Shown: positions 1 through 5,565, counted from the first letter of the stretch. The stretch: DNA of 6,907 bases from CAVALG01 sp963630555 (GCA_963630555.1 CAVGND010000051.1:1-6907), one strand, 5' to 3'. Notes: a model not told the origin generated them from the sequence alone. Made by a program: numbers and translations.

Positions 1-156
1 GGATTTCTCAAATTCTGCGTGATCCCCGAAAACCTGCCTATGCTCAAGGCATATTTGGGTATAGAAAATGCACCTGCCGAAGCAGGTGCACAAATGGAGT
101 TACATCATAGGATTTTCAAGCAGGTCTTCGATATCGCAACCAAGAACGCGGGATAA
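1..156 (+). CDS. Possible C-terminal fragment of an unidentified gene cut by the window start
   Basis: Reading frame 1 is open from the first base to a TAA at 154-156, giving about 51 residues that begin GFLKFCVIPENLPMLKAYLG. The first 30 or so codons look protein-like, with many C or G third positions as in the other genes here. I do not recognise the family. Against it, the last part would run antisense through the end of the XRE gene (100-750, minus) and through the hairpin at 69-90, so the two genes would overlap tail to tail by 57 bases. The open frame could also be chance, because another plus frame is open to about base 110. Only upstream sequence would settle it. Confidence 0.25.
   Translation, partial: GFLKFCVIPENLPMLKAYLGIENAPAEAGAQMELHHRIFKQVFDIATKNAG
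61..90 (-). terminator. Rho-independent terminator with UUCG tetraloop, end of the toxin-antitoxin operon
   Basis: Read on the minus strand, TGCACCTGC, TTCG and GCAGGTGCA form a perfect 9-bp stem closed by the very stable C(UUCG)G tetraloop (69-90), followed at once by TTTTCTAT (61-68). It starts 9 bases after the stop codon of the XRE gene. The plus strand has no T-run after the hairpin, so it should work mainly for the leftward operon. Confidence 0.85.
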
Positions 157-750
157 CTTGTAGAGTGTTTGTGCCTGCGCCTTATCAATGTCGTTGACCC
201 GCTGCTCATACATCTGAATGTTTCGGACTTTGATTCCCGATTGTTCCGCAAGTTCTGACTGAGATAAGCCTCTGCTTTCCCGAATTCGTTTCAGATTGGA
301 ATCGCCTTCGGCAGCCTTGTAGAACTCTTCCATCGTATCAATGAAGTTCGTGATATCCATCTCATGATAGACCGAATACATTTCGATGATCTTAGTCAAA
401 GGAATCCGCTCGAAGATATCTTTAAACCTGCGGCCGCAGTACCATTGATATTCTGCAAGCGCCCAACCAGCCCAATATTCAGGAGAACATTCCTCTGAGT
501 TTGTAGGCTTCGGAAGTTCCTTTCTGCCGTATGCTTTCAGGATAACCGCACGGGCAAGTTCAACACCGGACATACCTGCAACATAGGCAGGATTGCCGCG
601 CTCAAACTGCTCGGCATAGCCTGTGTTGATAAAAAGCACGGTAATCCAATCCGGTTTAATCTTGCAGTCATTGATAGCATAATCGAAGAATGAGGACAGA
701 CGATCCTTTGCATTACTCAAATAGGATTCGTTGTATGCGTGGGTCATCAT
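100..750 (-). CDS. XRE-family HTH protein, putative antitoxin and repressor of the DUF3990 toxin
   Basis: The 216-residue protein has two parts. Residues 1 to about 140 are mostly helical, with segments such as EYWAGWALAEYQWYCGRRF and IIEMYSVYHEMDI. I know these from clostridial HTH proteins found beside DUF3990 genes. Residues about 153-212 are a classic Cro/cI-type helix-turn-helix, with LSQSELAEQSGIKVRNIQMYE as the core. By analogy with other toxin-antitoxin pairs, the N-terminal part would bind the partner and the C-terminal part the operator (inference). The chosen start is ATG 750, 7 bases after AGGAG on the minus strand; a second ATG follows directly at 747. It begins inside the last 38 bases of the DUF3990 gene, so translation of the two is probably coupled. 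The toxin-first order is the reverse of the usual arrangement and resembles HigBA. The terminator at 61-90 ends the operon. Confidence 0.85.
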   Translation of the reverse strand: MMTHAYNESYLSNAKDRLSSFFDYAINDCKIKPDWITVLFINTGYAEQFERGNPAYVAGMSGVELARAVILKAYGRKELPKPTNSEECSPEYWAGWALAEYQWYCGRRFKDIFERIPLTKIIEMYSVYHEMDITNFIDTMEEFYKAAEGDSNLKRIRESRGLSQSELAEQSGIKVRNIQMYEQRVNDIDKAQAQTLYKLSRVLGCDIEDLLENPMM

Positions 751-1411
751 TGCTCATCTCCTCTCTCAAGATATCAAGTACAAAGATATCATCACGATAT
801 GATTTTGTCTTCTTGATTTCTTTACGATAAGTATCTCTCGCTTTGGTGTCTCTATCCAGGAACTTGGGATAATAGACATTCTTATCGACCGAATATGCAT
901 CGACAAACTTCAAACGCTCAAATCCTCTTTGCGAGATAACAACGGTTTGTTCGCCGAGTTTGCCGAGGCGAAGCGCCTTATTCAGACTTCTTAGGGGAAG
1001 TGTGTTGGACACAAAGGACTCAGCATACTGAAAGTAAGAATCGTCCGCGCGGTATCCGACAACAATGTCGTAGCCGGAAAGATCAACCGAGTAATGCTCA
1101 ATGATATAATCCCGTGCGTCAACGGCAACCTCGGAATCGAGCTTAAAGGTGCGGAACTGAAGAAGCAAGGCAATCCAGTTGAGGACTGTATGATTACCGC
1201 TCAACAGGTTCAATACTTTCAATCCGTCTTCGTCAAAGTCATAGACATTTACAAAGCCATCTGTGTTCTTTTTACAGGCCCATTCCTTGGCCATTTCATC
1301 GACACGGGTGCAGTAAAAGCCTCTTCCGTAGTCATTGTGTGGATTGCCGATATTGATATCCGGAACCTCGATGATGTGATCCGTTCCGTGAAGTAATTGA
1401 ATTGTGCTCAT
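713..1411 (-). CDS. DUF3990 protein with ADP-ribosyltransferase-like fold, putative toxin
   Basis: The 232-residue protein matches DUF3990, a family I recall being placed with the ADP-ribosyltransferase-like folds. Visible marks are LLHGTD near the N-terminus (H8, G9, T10), DYGRGFYCT (27-35), YDIVVGYRADDSYF (114-127) and GEQTVVIS (153-160). HGT, GFY and E154/Q155 sit where PARP or diphtheria-type enzymes carry their His, Tyr and third catalytic residue, so it may transfer ADP-ribose from NAD to a host target; that activity is inferred. ATG 1411 is chosen because GGGAGG lies 9 bases upstream. The longer in-frame start at 1447 lies at or before the predicted transcription start and has no ribosome site. 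The gene is first in the operon and overlaps the XRE partner by 38 bases. No signal peptide or membrane segment is seen, so it should act in the cytoplasm. Confidence 0.82.
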   Translation of the reverse strand: MSTIQLLHGTDHIIEVPDINIGNPHNDYGRGFYCTRVDEMAKEWACKKNTDGFVNVYDFDEDGLKVLNLLSGNHTVLNWIALLLQFRTFKLDSEVAVDARDYIIEHYSVDLSGYDIVVGYRADDSYFQYAESFVSNTLPLRSLNKALRLGKLGEQTVVISQRGFERLKFVDAYSVDKNVYYPKFLDRDTKARDTYRKEIKKTKSYRDDIFVLDILREEMSNDDPRIQRILFE

Positions 1412-1420
1412 AAAACCAAG

Positions 1421-1426
1421 CCTCCC
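1421..1426 (-). promoter_or_regulatory. Shine-Dalgarno site that fixes the DUF3990 start
   Basis: On the minus strand GGGAGG lies 9 bases before ATG 1411. No comparable site precedes the in-frame ATG at 1447, so the shorter protein is the real one. Confidence 0.8.
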
Positions 1427-1432
1427 TATATC

Positions 1433-1448
1433 ATTGTGATGACACAAT
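1433..1448. promoter_or_regulatory. Second inverted repeat, candidate repressor site over the transcription start
   Basis: ATTGTG and CACAAT form 6-bp arms around a 4-base centre, just downstream of the minus-strand -10 box, where the transcript should begin. The half-sites resemble those of the palindrome at 1457-1470: ATCATTG occurs exactly at 1430-1436 and 1457-1463, 27 bases apart. A repressor such as the XRE protein could bind both sites together (inference). Confidence 0.5.
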
Positions 1449-1451
1449 CAT

Positions 1452-1481
1452 ATTATATCATTGCAATGATAGTTTTGTCAA
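1452..1481 (-). promoter_or_regulatory. Consensus sigma-A promoter of the DUF3990-XRE operon
   Basis: On the minus strand a perfect -35 TTGACA (1476-1481) is followed after 18 bases by a perfect -10 TATAAT (1452-1457). Transcription should begin near 1445, leaving a leader of about 34 bases before ATG 1411. Such a strong core promoter with a palindrome inside it fits a unit that is tightly repressed by its own product. Confidence 0.85.
1457..1470. promoter_or_regulatory. Perfect 14-bp palindrome, probable operator of the XRE protein
   Basis: ATCATTGCAATGAT is identical to its reverse complement. It occupies the -10 side of the promoter spacer and touches the -10 box, so a bound dimer would block RNA polymerase. 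The XRE protein encoded by the same operon is the natural candidate (inference from position and family). Confidence 0.65.
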
Positions 1482-1529
1482 CGGGGTTTGAAAATATTCC
1501 GAAATAAAGTTCGAAACGGAGGATACGAA

Positions 1530-1595
1530 ATGCATGCTTTTAGAAATATAAAACCACCGGACACGATGGAACGCATAAGTGAGATGAAACGATGA
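1530..1595 (+). CDS. 21-residue leader peptide translationally coupled to the phosphatase gene
   Basis: An ATG at 1530 follows GGAGG (1518-1522) with an ideal 7-base gap. It opens a 21-codon frame, beginning MHAFRNIKPP and ending ISEMKR, that stops at TGA 1593-1595. Its stop overlaps the ATG of the metallophosphoesterase gene as ATGA (1592-1595). The phosphatase start has no good ribosome site of its own, so ribosomes finishing this peptide probably restart on the larger gene. The peptide is basic, with no membrane segment or family I know. It may matter only as a ribosome-delivery device, or it may be a small functional protein. A true in-frame N-terminal extension of the phosphatase is ruled out by the frame shift between them. 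Confidence 0.6.
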   Translation: MHAFRNIKPPDTMERISEMKR

Positions 1596-2281
1596 CCTAT
1601 GTATTATCCGACATCCACGGCAACCTGCAACGATTTAAGTCCATTATGGCTCAAATCAATCTCCAAGCGGATGATACATTGTATGTCCTCGGAGATGTGA
1701 TAGACAGGTACGCCGGAGGAATCAAAATATTAAGACAAATCATGAAAATGCCCAATGCCAAAATGTTGATTGGCAACCATGAATATATGATGCTCAACGC
1801 CATCGGTCATTGCAAAGATGCAGCCGAGAACACGAATCAGCGAGAAAAGAGGCTTTGGTACAGGAACGGCGGAATGATTACGCATGAACAGCTCAAACAT
1901 TACCGCAAGGATACCCGAGCCGAGATTTTCGATTTCATCCGCCAACTGCCAACAAACCTTGAAGTCGAGGTCAACGAAGTCAAATACAAGCTTGTCCACG
2001 CCTCTCCCGAAGAAAATTACATGAAATCCCCCTGGAACATTTATGACTACAAAAACAGCCGTGAGTTTGCCATATGGGATAGATGGGATGAAACACAACC
2101 GATTCCCGAAGGATATGTACTGATCTTCGGTCATACGCCCACCTGCTACTTTCACGACAAAATGCCGTGGTGCATTTGGAAGGGTGATAATGCAATCGGC
2201 ATAGACTGCGGCAGTGGCTATGAGTATGGACGGCTTTCGTGTCTCCGATTGGATGACATGAAGGAATTTTACTCGGTTTGA
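1592..2281 (+). CDS. Metallophosphoesterase of the PPP serine/threonine phosphatase type
   Basis: The 229-residue protein has the full metal-binding set of the calcineurin-like PPP phosphatases: SDIHGN (D7, H9), GDVIDR (D35, D38, R39), GNHEY (N62, H63, E64), VHAS (H136) and GHTP (H181). WYRNGGMIT (89-97) and IDCGSGY (204 onwards) are typical of the bacterial branch near phage lambda phosphatase, PrpA and ApaH. It should hydrolyse phosphate esters with two divalent metal ions in the cytoplasm. Whether the substrate is a phosphoprotein, a dinucleotide polyphosphate or another molecule cannot be read from the motifs. Length and domain are complete. Its ATG sits in an ATGA overlap with the 21-residue leader and lacks a clear ribosome site, which points to coupled translation. 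It is the first large gene of the plus-strand series. Confidence 0.92.
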   Translation: MTYVLSDIHGNLQRFKSIMAQINLQADDTLYVLGDVIDRYAGGIKILRQIMKMPNAKMLIGNHEYMMLNAIGHCKDAAENTNQREKRLWYRNGGMITHEQLKHYRKDTRAEIFDFIRQLPTNLEVEVNEVKYKLVHASPEENYMKSPWNIYDYKNSREFAIWDRWDETQPIPEGYVLIFGHTPTCYFHDKMPWCIWKGDNAIGIDCGSGYEYGRLSCLRLDDMKEFYSV

Positions 2282-2314
2282 TGACACAGTTGATATCGGT
2301 CGAAAGGAGAATGA

Positions 2315-2893
2315 ATGAGTACATCTTATTACATATTCACTGAGGTAAAACTCAATAGTGCTTGGCACTGTATCAATGGCATGGTCGCAAGAATAAAGCC
2401 AAGAGAGCATTTTGTCATTGCTCCAACCTTTCACACCGATGCAAGACGGCACTTTGAAAAAGCATTTATGCAGCTTAGTGATGACGGATATCGTATCGGC
2501 ATAGATGAGTTATCCGAAAATCTCTGCATTGCGGCAACTGAATGGATATCTCCCGGAGATGGTATTATGCTTGCAATCCCGTATGATGAAATTCTCAAAG
2601 TGTTGAATGCTTCAGGCAAAGAACATTGTGCCTTTGCTCTGAGGTCAGATGTGGCTGACTTTGAAAATAATGAGGTTGATGACATATGCGAATATGTATC
2701 CGTCAAAGAATACCGCCAAATGAACGATGAACTCAAAAAGGCGTATCAATACTACGAATGGAACGACCGCTTAGGTGTGTACCGATATTACGATGAATTG
2801 TATAAGAAAATAGTATCGCAGGTTCAAGATTGGAAAACAGTCAATCCTCGTGAAATCATTGATGACATCCGAATCATCTTGTTCACAGGCTAA
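2315..2893 (+). CDS. Uncharacterised protein, first of two tandem paralogues with a YYEW motif
   Basis: I do not recognise a named domain in this 192-residue protein. ATG 2315 follows AAAGGAG at a good distance. The N-terminus (SYYIFTEVKLNSAWHCIN) and the region around YYEW (146-149), preceded by KEYRQMNDELKKAYQ, match the next gene (2910-3560) in order and spacing. The two are therefore diverged copies of one family. The protein is acidic and rich in aromatics, with no signal peptide or membrane helix. It lies 33 bases after the phosphatase and 16 before its paralogue, in the same likely transcript. I recall similar hypothetical proteins in clostridial mobile elements and phages, but no function. 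Confidence 0.82.
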   Translation: MSTSYYIFTEVKLNSAWHCINGMVARIKPREHFVIAPTFHTDARRHFEKAFMQLSDDGYRIGIDELSENLCIAATEWISPGDGIMLAIPYDEILKVLNASGKEHCAFALRSDVADFENNEVDDICEYVSVKEYRQMNDELKKAYQYYEWNDRLGVYRYYDELYKKIVSQVQDWKTVNPREIIDDIRIILFTG

Positions 2894-2896
2894 GCG

Positions 2897-2903
2897 AAAG
2901 GAG
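2897..2903 (+). promoter_or_regulatory. Shine-Dalgarno site that fixes the start at 2910
   Basis: AAAGGAG lies 6 bases before ATG 2910. The longer in-frame start at 2850 would lie inside the previous gene and add 20 residues that have no counterpart in the paralogue, so it is rejected. Confidence 0.85.
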
Positions 2904-2909
2904 TCACCA

Positions 2910-3560
2910 ATGGGAACTTATTATGCAATTTATGCCGAGGTTCGTGTCGGCAATCAGTGGTACAATTTGAATCCACTATTTCAGCGCGCTGACGGAAATA
3001 TCGATGTCTGGCCGGTCATTTCGGGACGAAATTGGCTTCGTGAAGCATATGAAGAATTGGAAGAAGTCAGTTACACTTGCGGTCGACCGGAGAATATGAG
3101 CAAAGAAGTTCGGTCGGTATTTCCCCATGAAGACGATGAACCATACGACCCGTACTTACATATCGACACCTACAAGGATTTTTACAGCCGTTCCATGTTC
3201 CTTGTGAACTACGGCAAATCCGTAAAAGGTCGAGTCAAGAAGGACAAGCCGACACGGTACTGCGGGTATGCTTCCAAGGTCAGCATCGCAGCATTTGAAA
3301 TCGACGAGTATGATACCATAGGTTATTGGCTCACTCCCGAGGAATACAAAAAACTGTCCGACAAGGAGAAACAAGAGTATTCCTACTACGAGTGGGACGA
3401 ATACGAGGACTGGTACAGGGTTTATAACTTAATCGTGGACAGAGTGGATACTATGCTCGGCTATTTCTGTCGATGGGCAGAATATGCTATCAAGGATGCA
3501 AATCCGGACGAAACATGCCCAACTGCTGACTATGTCCGACTGCTCGTATATCGGTGTTGA
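2910..3560 (+). CDS. Uncharacterised protein, second tandem paralogue with a YYEW motif
   Basis: This 216-residue protein starts at ATG 2910, as set by AAAGGAG 6 bases upstream. It opens with MGTYYAIYAEVRVGNQWYNL, which lines up with SYYIFTEVKLNSAWHCIN of the preceding gene. It shares a second block, LTPEEYKKLSDKEKQEYSYYEW (about 141-162), with KEYRQMNDELKKAYQYYEW there. The middle is longer than in its neighbour and holds a charged stretch (EDDEPYDPY, about 74-82). A run of aromatics and acids follows the YYEW block (DEYEDWYRVY). No catalytic motif, signal peptide or membrane segment is visible. Shared architecture and adjacency suggest an old tandem duplication, with enough divergence that the copies may have separate roles. 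Function unknown. Confidence 0.85.
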   Translation: MGTYYAIYAEVRVGNQWYNLNPLFQRADGNIDVWPVISGRNWLREAYEELEEVSYTCGRPENMSKEVRSVFPHEDDEPYDPYLHIDTYKDFYSRSMFLVNYGKSVKGRVKKDKPTRYCGYASKVSIAAFEIDEYDTIGYWLTPEEYKKLSDKEKQEYSYYEWDEYEDWYRVYNLIVDRVDTMLGYFCRWAEYAIKDANPDETCPTADYVRLLVYRC

Positions 3561-3579
3561 GAATAGACAGAACATCTGA

Positions 3580-4101
3580 GTGAAACATGAGAAAGGTGGG
3601 ATTGGTATAGACTATCATTGTGGTGATATATTCTCTCCCAACAGGACCGGTCACGAACTGGTGATCTGCCATCAGGTAAACTGTCGGGGAATCATGGGTG
3701 CAGGGCTTGCGAAGCAGATTCGCACCATGTTCCCACAAGTATATGAGATGTATCAAAGGAATTGCACCCAAGCCGCTAACCGTCAGGACTTGCTCGGGAA
3801 AGTGTTGTTTTATCCAATCCGATACAACGGATGTGAATGGCTCATCGCCAACCTGTTCGCACAAGACGGCTTCGGTCGGGATAAATGCTATACCGATTAT
3901 GATGCTCTGCGAAAAGCACTCACGGTTGTAAGAACTGTTGCGACACCATTACCGGCAAGGACGCTGACGACTGTCCGAATCCCGTATAAAATGGGCAGCG
4001 GTCTTGCGGGAGGGCCTTGGAGCATCGTGAAACAAATAATCAAAGACGAGCTTGTGGCTTATGACATACCCGTAGAAATTTGGGAGAAGGAATCAGTATG
4101 A
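3580..4101 (+). CDS. Macro-domain protein of the Poa1/ALC1-like type (ADP-ribose binding)
   Basis: The reading frame encodes one complete macro domain and little else. Marks, numbered from GTG 3580: GDIF (15-18), CHQVNCRGIMGAGLAKQI (30-47), ANLFAQDGFGRDKCYTDYDAL (90-110) and IPYKMGSGLAGGPW (134-147). They match the ADP-ribose loops of the Poa1, TARG1 and DarG side of the family and are typical of Firmicutes mobile elements. Such proteins bind ADP-ribose, and some remove it or dephosphorylate ADP-ribose-1''-phosphate. The PTKRHW-type lysine motif of DarG and the K/D pair of TARG1 are not seen, so DNA or glutamate de-ADP-ribosylation by those mechanisms is unsupported. The start is uncertain: GTG 3580 has no ribosome site, while AAAGGTGG (3592-3599) precedes an in-frame ATA at 3607 by 7 bases (164 residues if used). 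The gene ends in an ATGA overlap with the next. Confidence 0.88.
   Translation: MKHEKGGIGIDYHCGDIFSPNRTGHELVICHQVNCRGIMGAGLAKQIRTMFPQVYEMYQRNCTQAANRQDLLGKVLFYPIRYNGCEWLIANLFAQDGFGRDKCYTDYDALRKALTVVRTVATPLPARTLTTVRIPYKMGSGLAGGPWSIVKQIIKDELVAYDIPVEIWEKESV
3592..3599 (+). promoter_or_regulatory. Shine-Dalgarno site pointing at a non-standard ATA start
   Basis: AAAGGTGG is the only good ribosome site near the macro gene and lies inside the annotated frame. With normal spacing of 7 bases it points to ATA 3607, where a start would give IDYHCGDIF, the expected short N-terminus of a macro domain. No ATG, GTG or TTG lies in frame there. Confidence 0.5.
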
Positions 4102-4418
4102 GCGAAAATAGTCCTTTGGATGATATAGCTTATTTAATTGCCGCATTCGAAGAACAAAAGAAAACAATCTATGCGCATTATTCTCAAGCGGTTGCTTCGG
4201 TAATGACCGGAAGAATAACCGCAGAAAATGAGATAGAAAGAATTATGGACGGTCTTCTCGATTTCGCTGATGATGAGCTTTTTCTCGGTCTGTACAAGAA
4301 GCTGTGTCGCCATGTGTATAACTCATATCCGCAGATGGTCAGCGAACACATCGCCCTCTTCCGAATGCAACTTGAAGATGGAGAGAATGACCATGAAAAT
4401 AAGCGACAACAATTATGA
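4098..4418 (+). CDS. Uncharacterised 106-residue protein coupled to the macro gene
   Basis: ATG 4098 overlaps the stop of the macro gene as ATGA (4098-4101) and follows GAAGGA by 6 bases. A TTG start at 4080 is possible but has no better site. The protein is acidic and almost wholly helical by composition (SPLDDIAYLIAAFEEQKK, then ERIMDGLLDFADDELFLGLY), with no cysteine pairs, membrane segment or known motif. The overlap makes roughly matched production with the macro protein likely, so it may be a partner or regulator of it. That is inference from arrangement only. I do not recognise the family. Confidence 0.72.
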   Translation: MSENSPLDDIAYLIAAFEEQKKTIYAHYSQAVASVMTGRITAENEIERIMDGLLDFADDELFLGLYKKLCRHVYNSYPQMVSEHIALFRMQLEDGENDHENKRQQL

Positions 4419-4440
4419 AATCGTGCCTGTAAAGAACTAA
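4393..4440 (+). CDS. Possible 15-residue micro-ORF between two genes
   Basis: ATG 4393 opens a frame reading MKISDNNYEIVPVKN to a TAA at 4438-4440. GGAG (4380-4383) lies 9 bases upstream, inside the end of the previous gene, and the stop is 20 bases before the next gene's ATG. The overlap by 26 bases and the tight fit in the gap suggest ribosomes could pass through it to the next gene. It is short enough to be chance, and no family is recognised. Confidence 0.35.
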   Translation: MKISDNNYEIVPVKN

Positions 4441-4460
4441 GAGGAAGGAATGGTGCTATA

Positions 4461-5126
4461 ATGAAAAGAATATGGCTGTATTTATATGCCCAAGACGAAA
4501 AAGAGGTAGACATTCAAAGGGAAGAACTGATGAATCATTGCCGTGAGAGTCACATGAATATTGTAGGAGAAACCGTAATGATTCAAGAGAAAAAGCTTGA
4601 CCCCGATGGATTTTCTACTGCAATTAACTGCGCCGTGGAAAACAGATGCGATTATCTTGCAACTTATAAGACCGAGACAATTGAAATGGATGATAAAATG
4701 GGTATAGCGATCTGCGAGGCATACATAGAAAGCAATCTTTCCCTTTACTCAACGGATCATGGGGCGTTTATGGAAAAAATCTATATGGCGCTCCCCTGGC
4801 TAAAACTTTGGAATGCGCCAAACCTTTTCTCGATGGATGAGGATTTAGATGCTGGTGAAAAACCGGAGTACCCCGAACCTCGTTTGCTTGACTCAATAAA
4901 TGTGCGTGTGAAAAGACAAGGCAAAATCTGCAAACTGACATTTACGGATTTGTGTGAGGACGAACAATTATTTGCACTTTCTTGTATGTCCAAAGAAGAA
5001 ATCAAAACTCTAATGATGCAGCTTGCATGCAGTATGCAGCGACTTGTGAATCTGTTTGATATTCGAAGGGATCAAGATGGACAACTTACTGCCAAAGGTA
5101 AAGAATGCTTGCTTATCCAACACTGA
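4461..5126 (+). CDS. Uncharacterised protein with a degenerate serine-recombinase-like N-terminus
   Basis: Residues 3-80 of this 221-residue protein recall the N-terminal domain of resolvase-type serine recombinases. A strand (RIWLYLYA) is followed by DIQREELMNHCRESHMNIVG, like the usual Q-REEL-C-IVGE pattern, then DPDGFSTAI and CDYLATY. In that alignment the catalytic serine is replaced by A10, and the arginines expected after the last strand are absent, so it should not cut DNA. The C-terminal part (about 140-205) has no recombinase zinc ribbon or helix-turn-helix and is unknown. It may be a domesticated, non-catalytic derivative or a chance resemblance. ATG 4461 follows GAGGAAGGA at a longish 11 bases. 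The gene sits mid-series, 40 bases before the LPD28 gene. Confidence 0.7.
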   Translation: MKRIWLYLYAQDEKEVDIQREELMNHCRESHMNIVGETVMIQEKKLDPDGFSTAINCAVENRCDYLATYKTETIEMDDKMGIAICEAYIESNLSLYSTDHGAFMEKIYMALPWLKLWNAPNLFSMDEDLDAGEKPEYPEPRLLDSINVRVKRQGKICKLTFTDLCEDEQLFALSCMSKEEIKTLMMQLACSMQRLVNLFDIRRDQDGQLTAKGKECLLIQH

Positions 5127-5166
5127 ATCTGATGTGAATAGATAGCAAATATGAAGGGAGAAAAAT

Positions 5167-5544
5167 ATGAATTATAATAAGACGGAAACAAGAGAACTGA
5201 ATACTCCGGCTCTGAACGAGGAAGAGTTAGATGTCATTGAGGTGCTCGACCACAGAGCACTGTTCTGCAACGGACGGATTAAGCCCGAGCAGTTTCCTGA
5301 AGGTTTACACGCCTATGACCTCCGCCATAGCGATGACGGCGGTCGATTCTGCTCCATTGAGCCGAAGGTTGGAGTCAATCACGGAGGCACCGTGCTGATG
5401 CGAGATGTACTCGATTTCGGTAAGGATGGATATATCCCGCTTGACGATGACACTGAGCCGAACTTTTTGGGTGAAACAATGACGGCATCGGAATTTGTCG
5501 GGGAAGAAACCCAGGACGAAGTCATGCGAATGAATGGTATGTGA
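5167..5544 (+). CDS. LPD28-domain protein
   Basis: This 125-residue protein matches LPD28, one of the large polyvalent protein-associated domains of phages and conjugative elements. Marks: RALFCNGRI (30-38), FPEGLHAYDLRHSDDGGR (43-60), the IEPKVGVNHGGTV stretch (64-76), LDFGKDGYIPL (82-92), and a late MTASEF. These follow the family order: name-giving NGR, PEGL-YDLR, VNH-GTV, then LDFG. The biochemical role of LPD28 is not established. In giant polyvalent proteins it sits beside primase, methylase or protease domains, while here it stands alone. ATG 5167 follows AAGGGAG by 6 bases. The domain is good evidence that the region belongs to a mobile element in a gut-type Firmicute. Confidence 0.85.
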   Translation: MNYNKTETRELNTPALNEEELDVIEVLDHRALFCNGRIKPEQFPEGLHAYDLRHSDDGGRFCSIEPKVGVNHGGTVLMRDVLDFGKDGYIPLDDDTEPNFLGETMTASEFVGEETQDEVMRMNGM

Positions 5545-5565
5545 TGTTGAAAGGAATACGATGAT

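Noticed and set aside
1094..1396. 100-codon plus-strand frame
   Set aside because: It is antisense to the well-supported DUF3990 gene and has no ribosome site or family resemblance.
1412..1447. N-terminal extension of the DUF3990 protein from an ATG at 1447
   Set aside because: The ATG lies at or before the predicted transcription start, has no ribosome site, and overlaps the operator region. ATG 1411 has GGGAGG at good distance.
1437..2288. Ten-base direct repeat TGATGACACA at 1437-1446 and 2279-2288
   Set aside because: Several 10-base matches are expected by chance in a window of this size, and the second copy lies at the end of the phosphatase gene without other operator features.
1730..2452. 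240-codon minus-strand frame
   Set aside because: It is a shadow of the metallophosphoesterase, whose motifs are complete, and also crosses into the next plus-strand gene.
2850..2909. Longer start for the second YYEW paralogue
   Set aside because: AAAGGAG at 2897-2903 selects ATG 2910, and the paralogue has no matching extension.
3587..3610. Seven-codon frame MRKVGLV overlapping the macro gene start
   Set aside because: It has no ribosome site before its ATG and is most likely a by-product of the Shine-Dalgarno region read in another frame.
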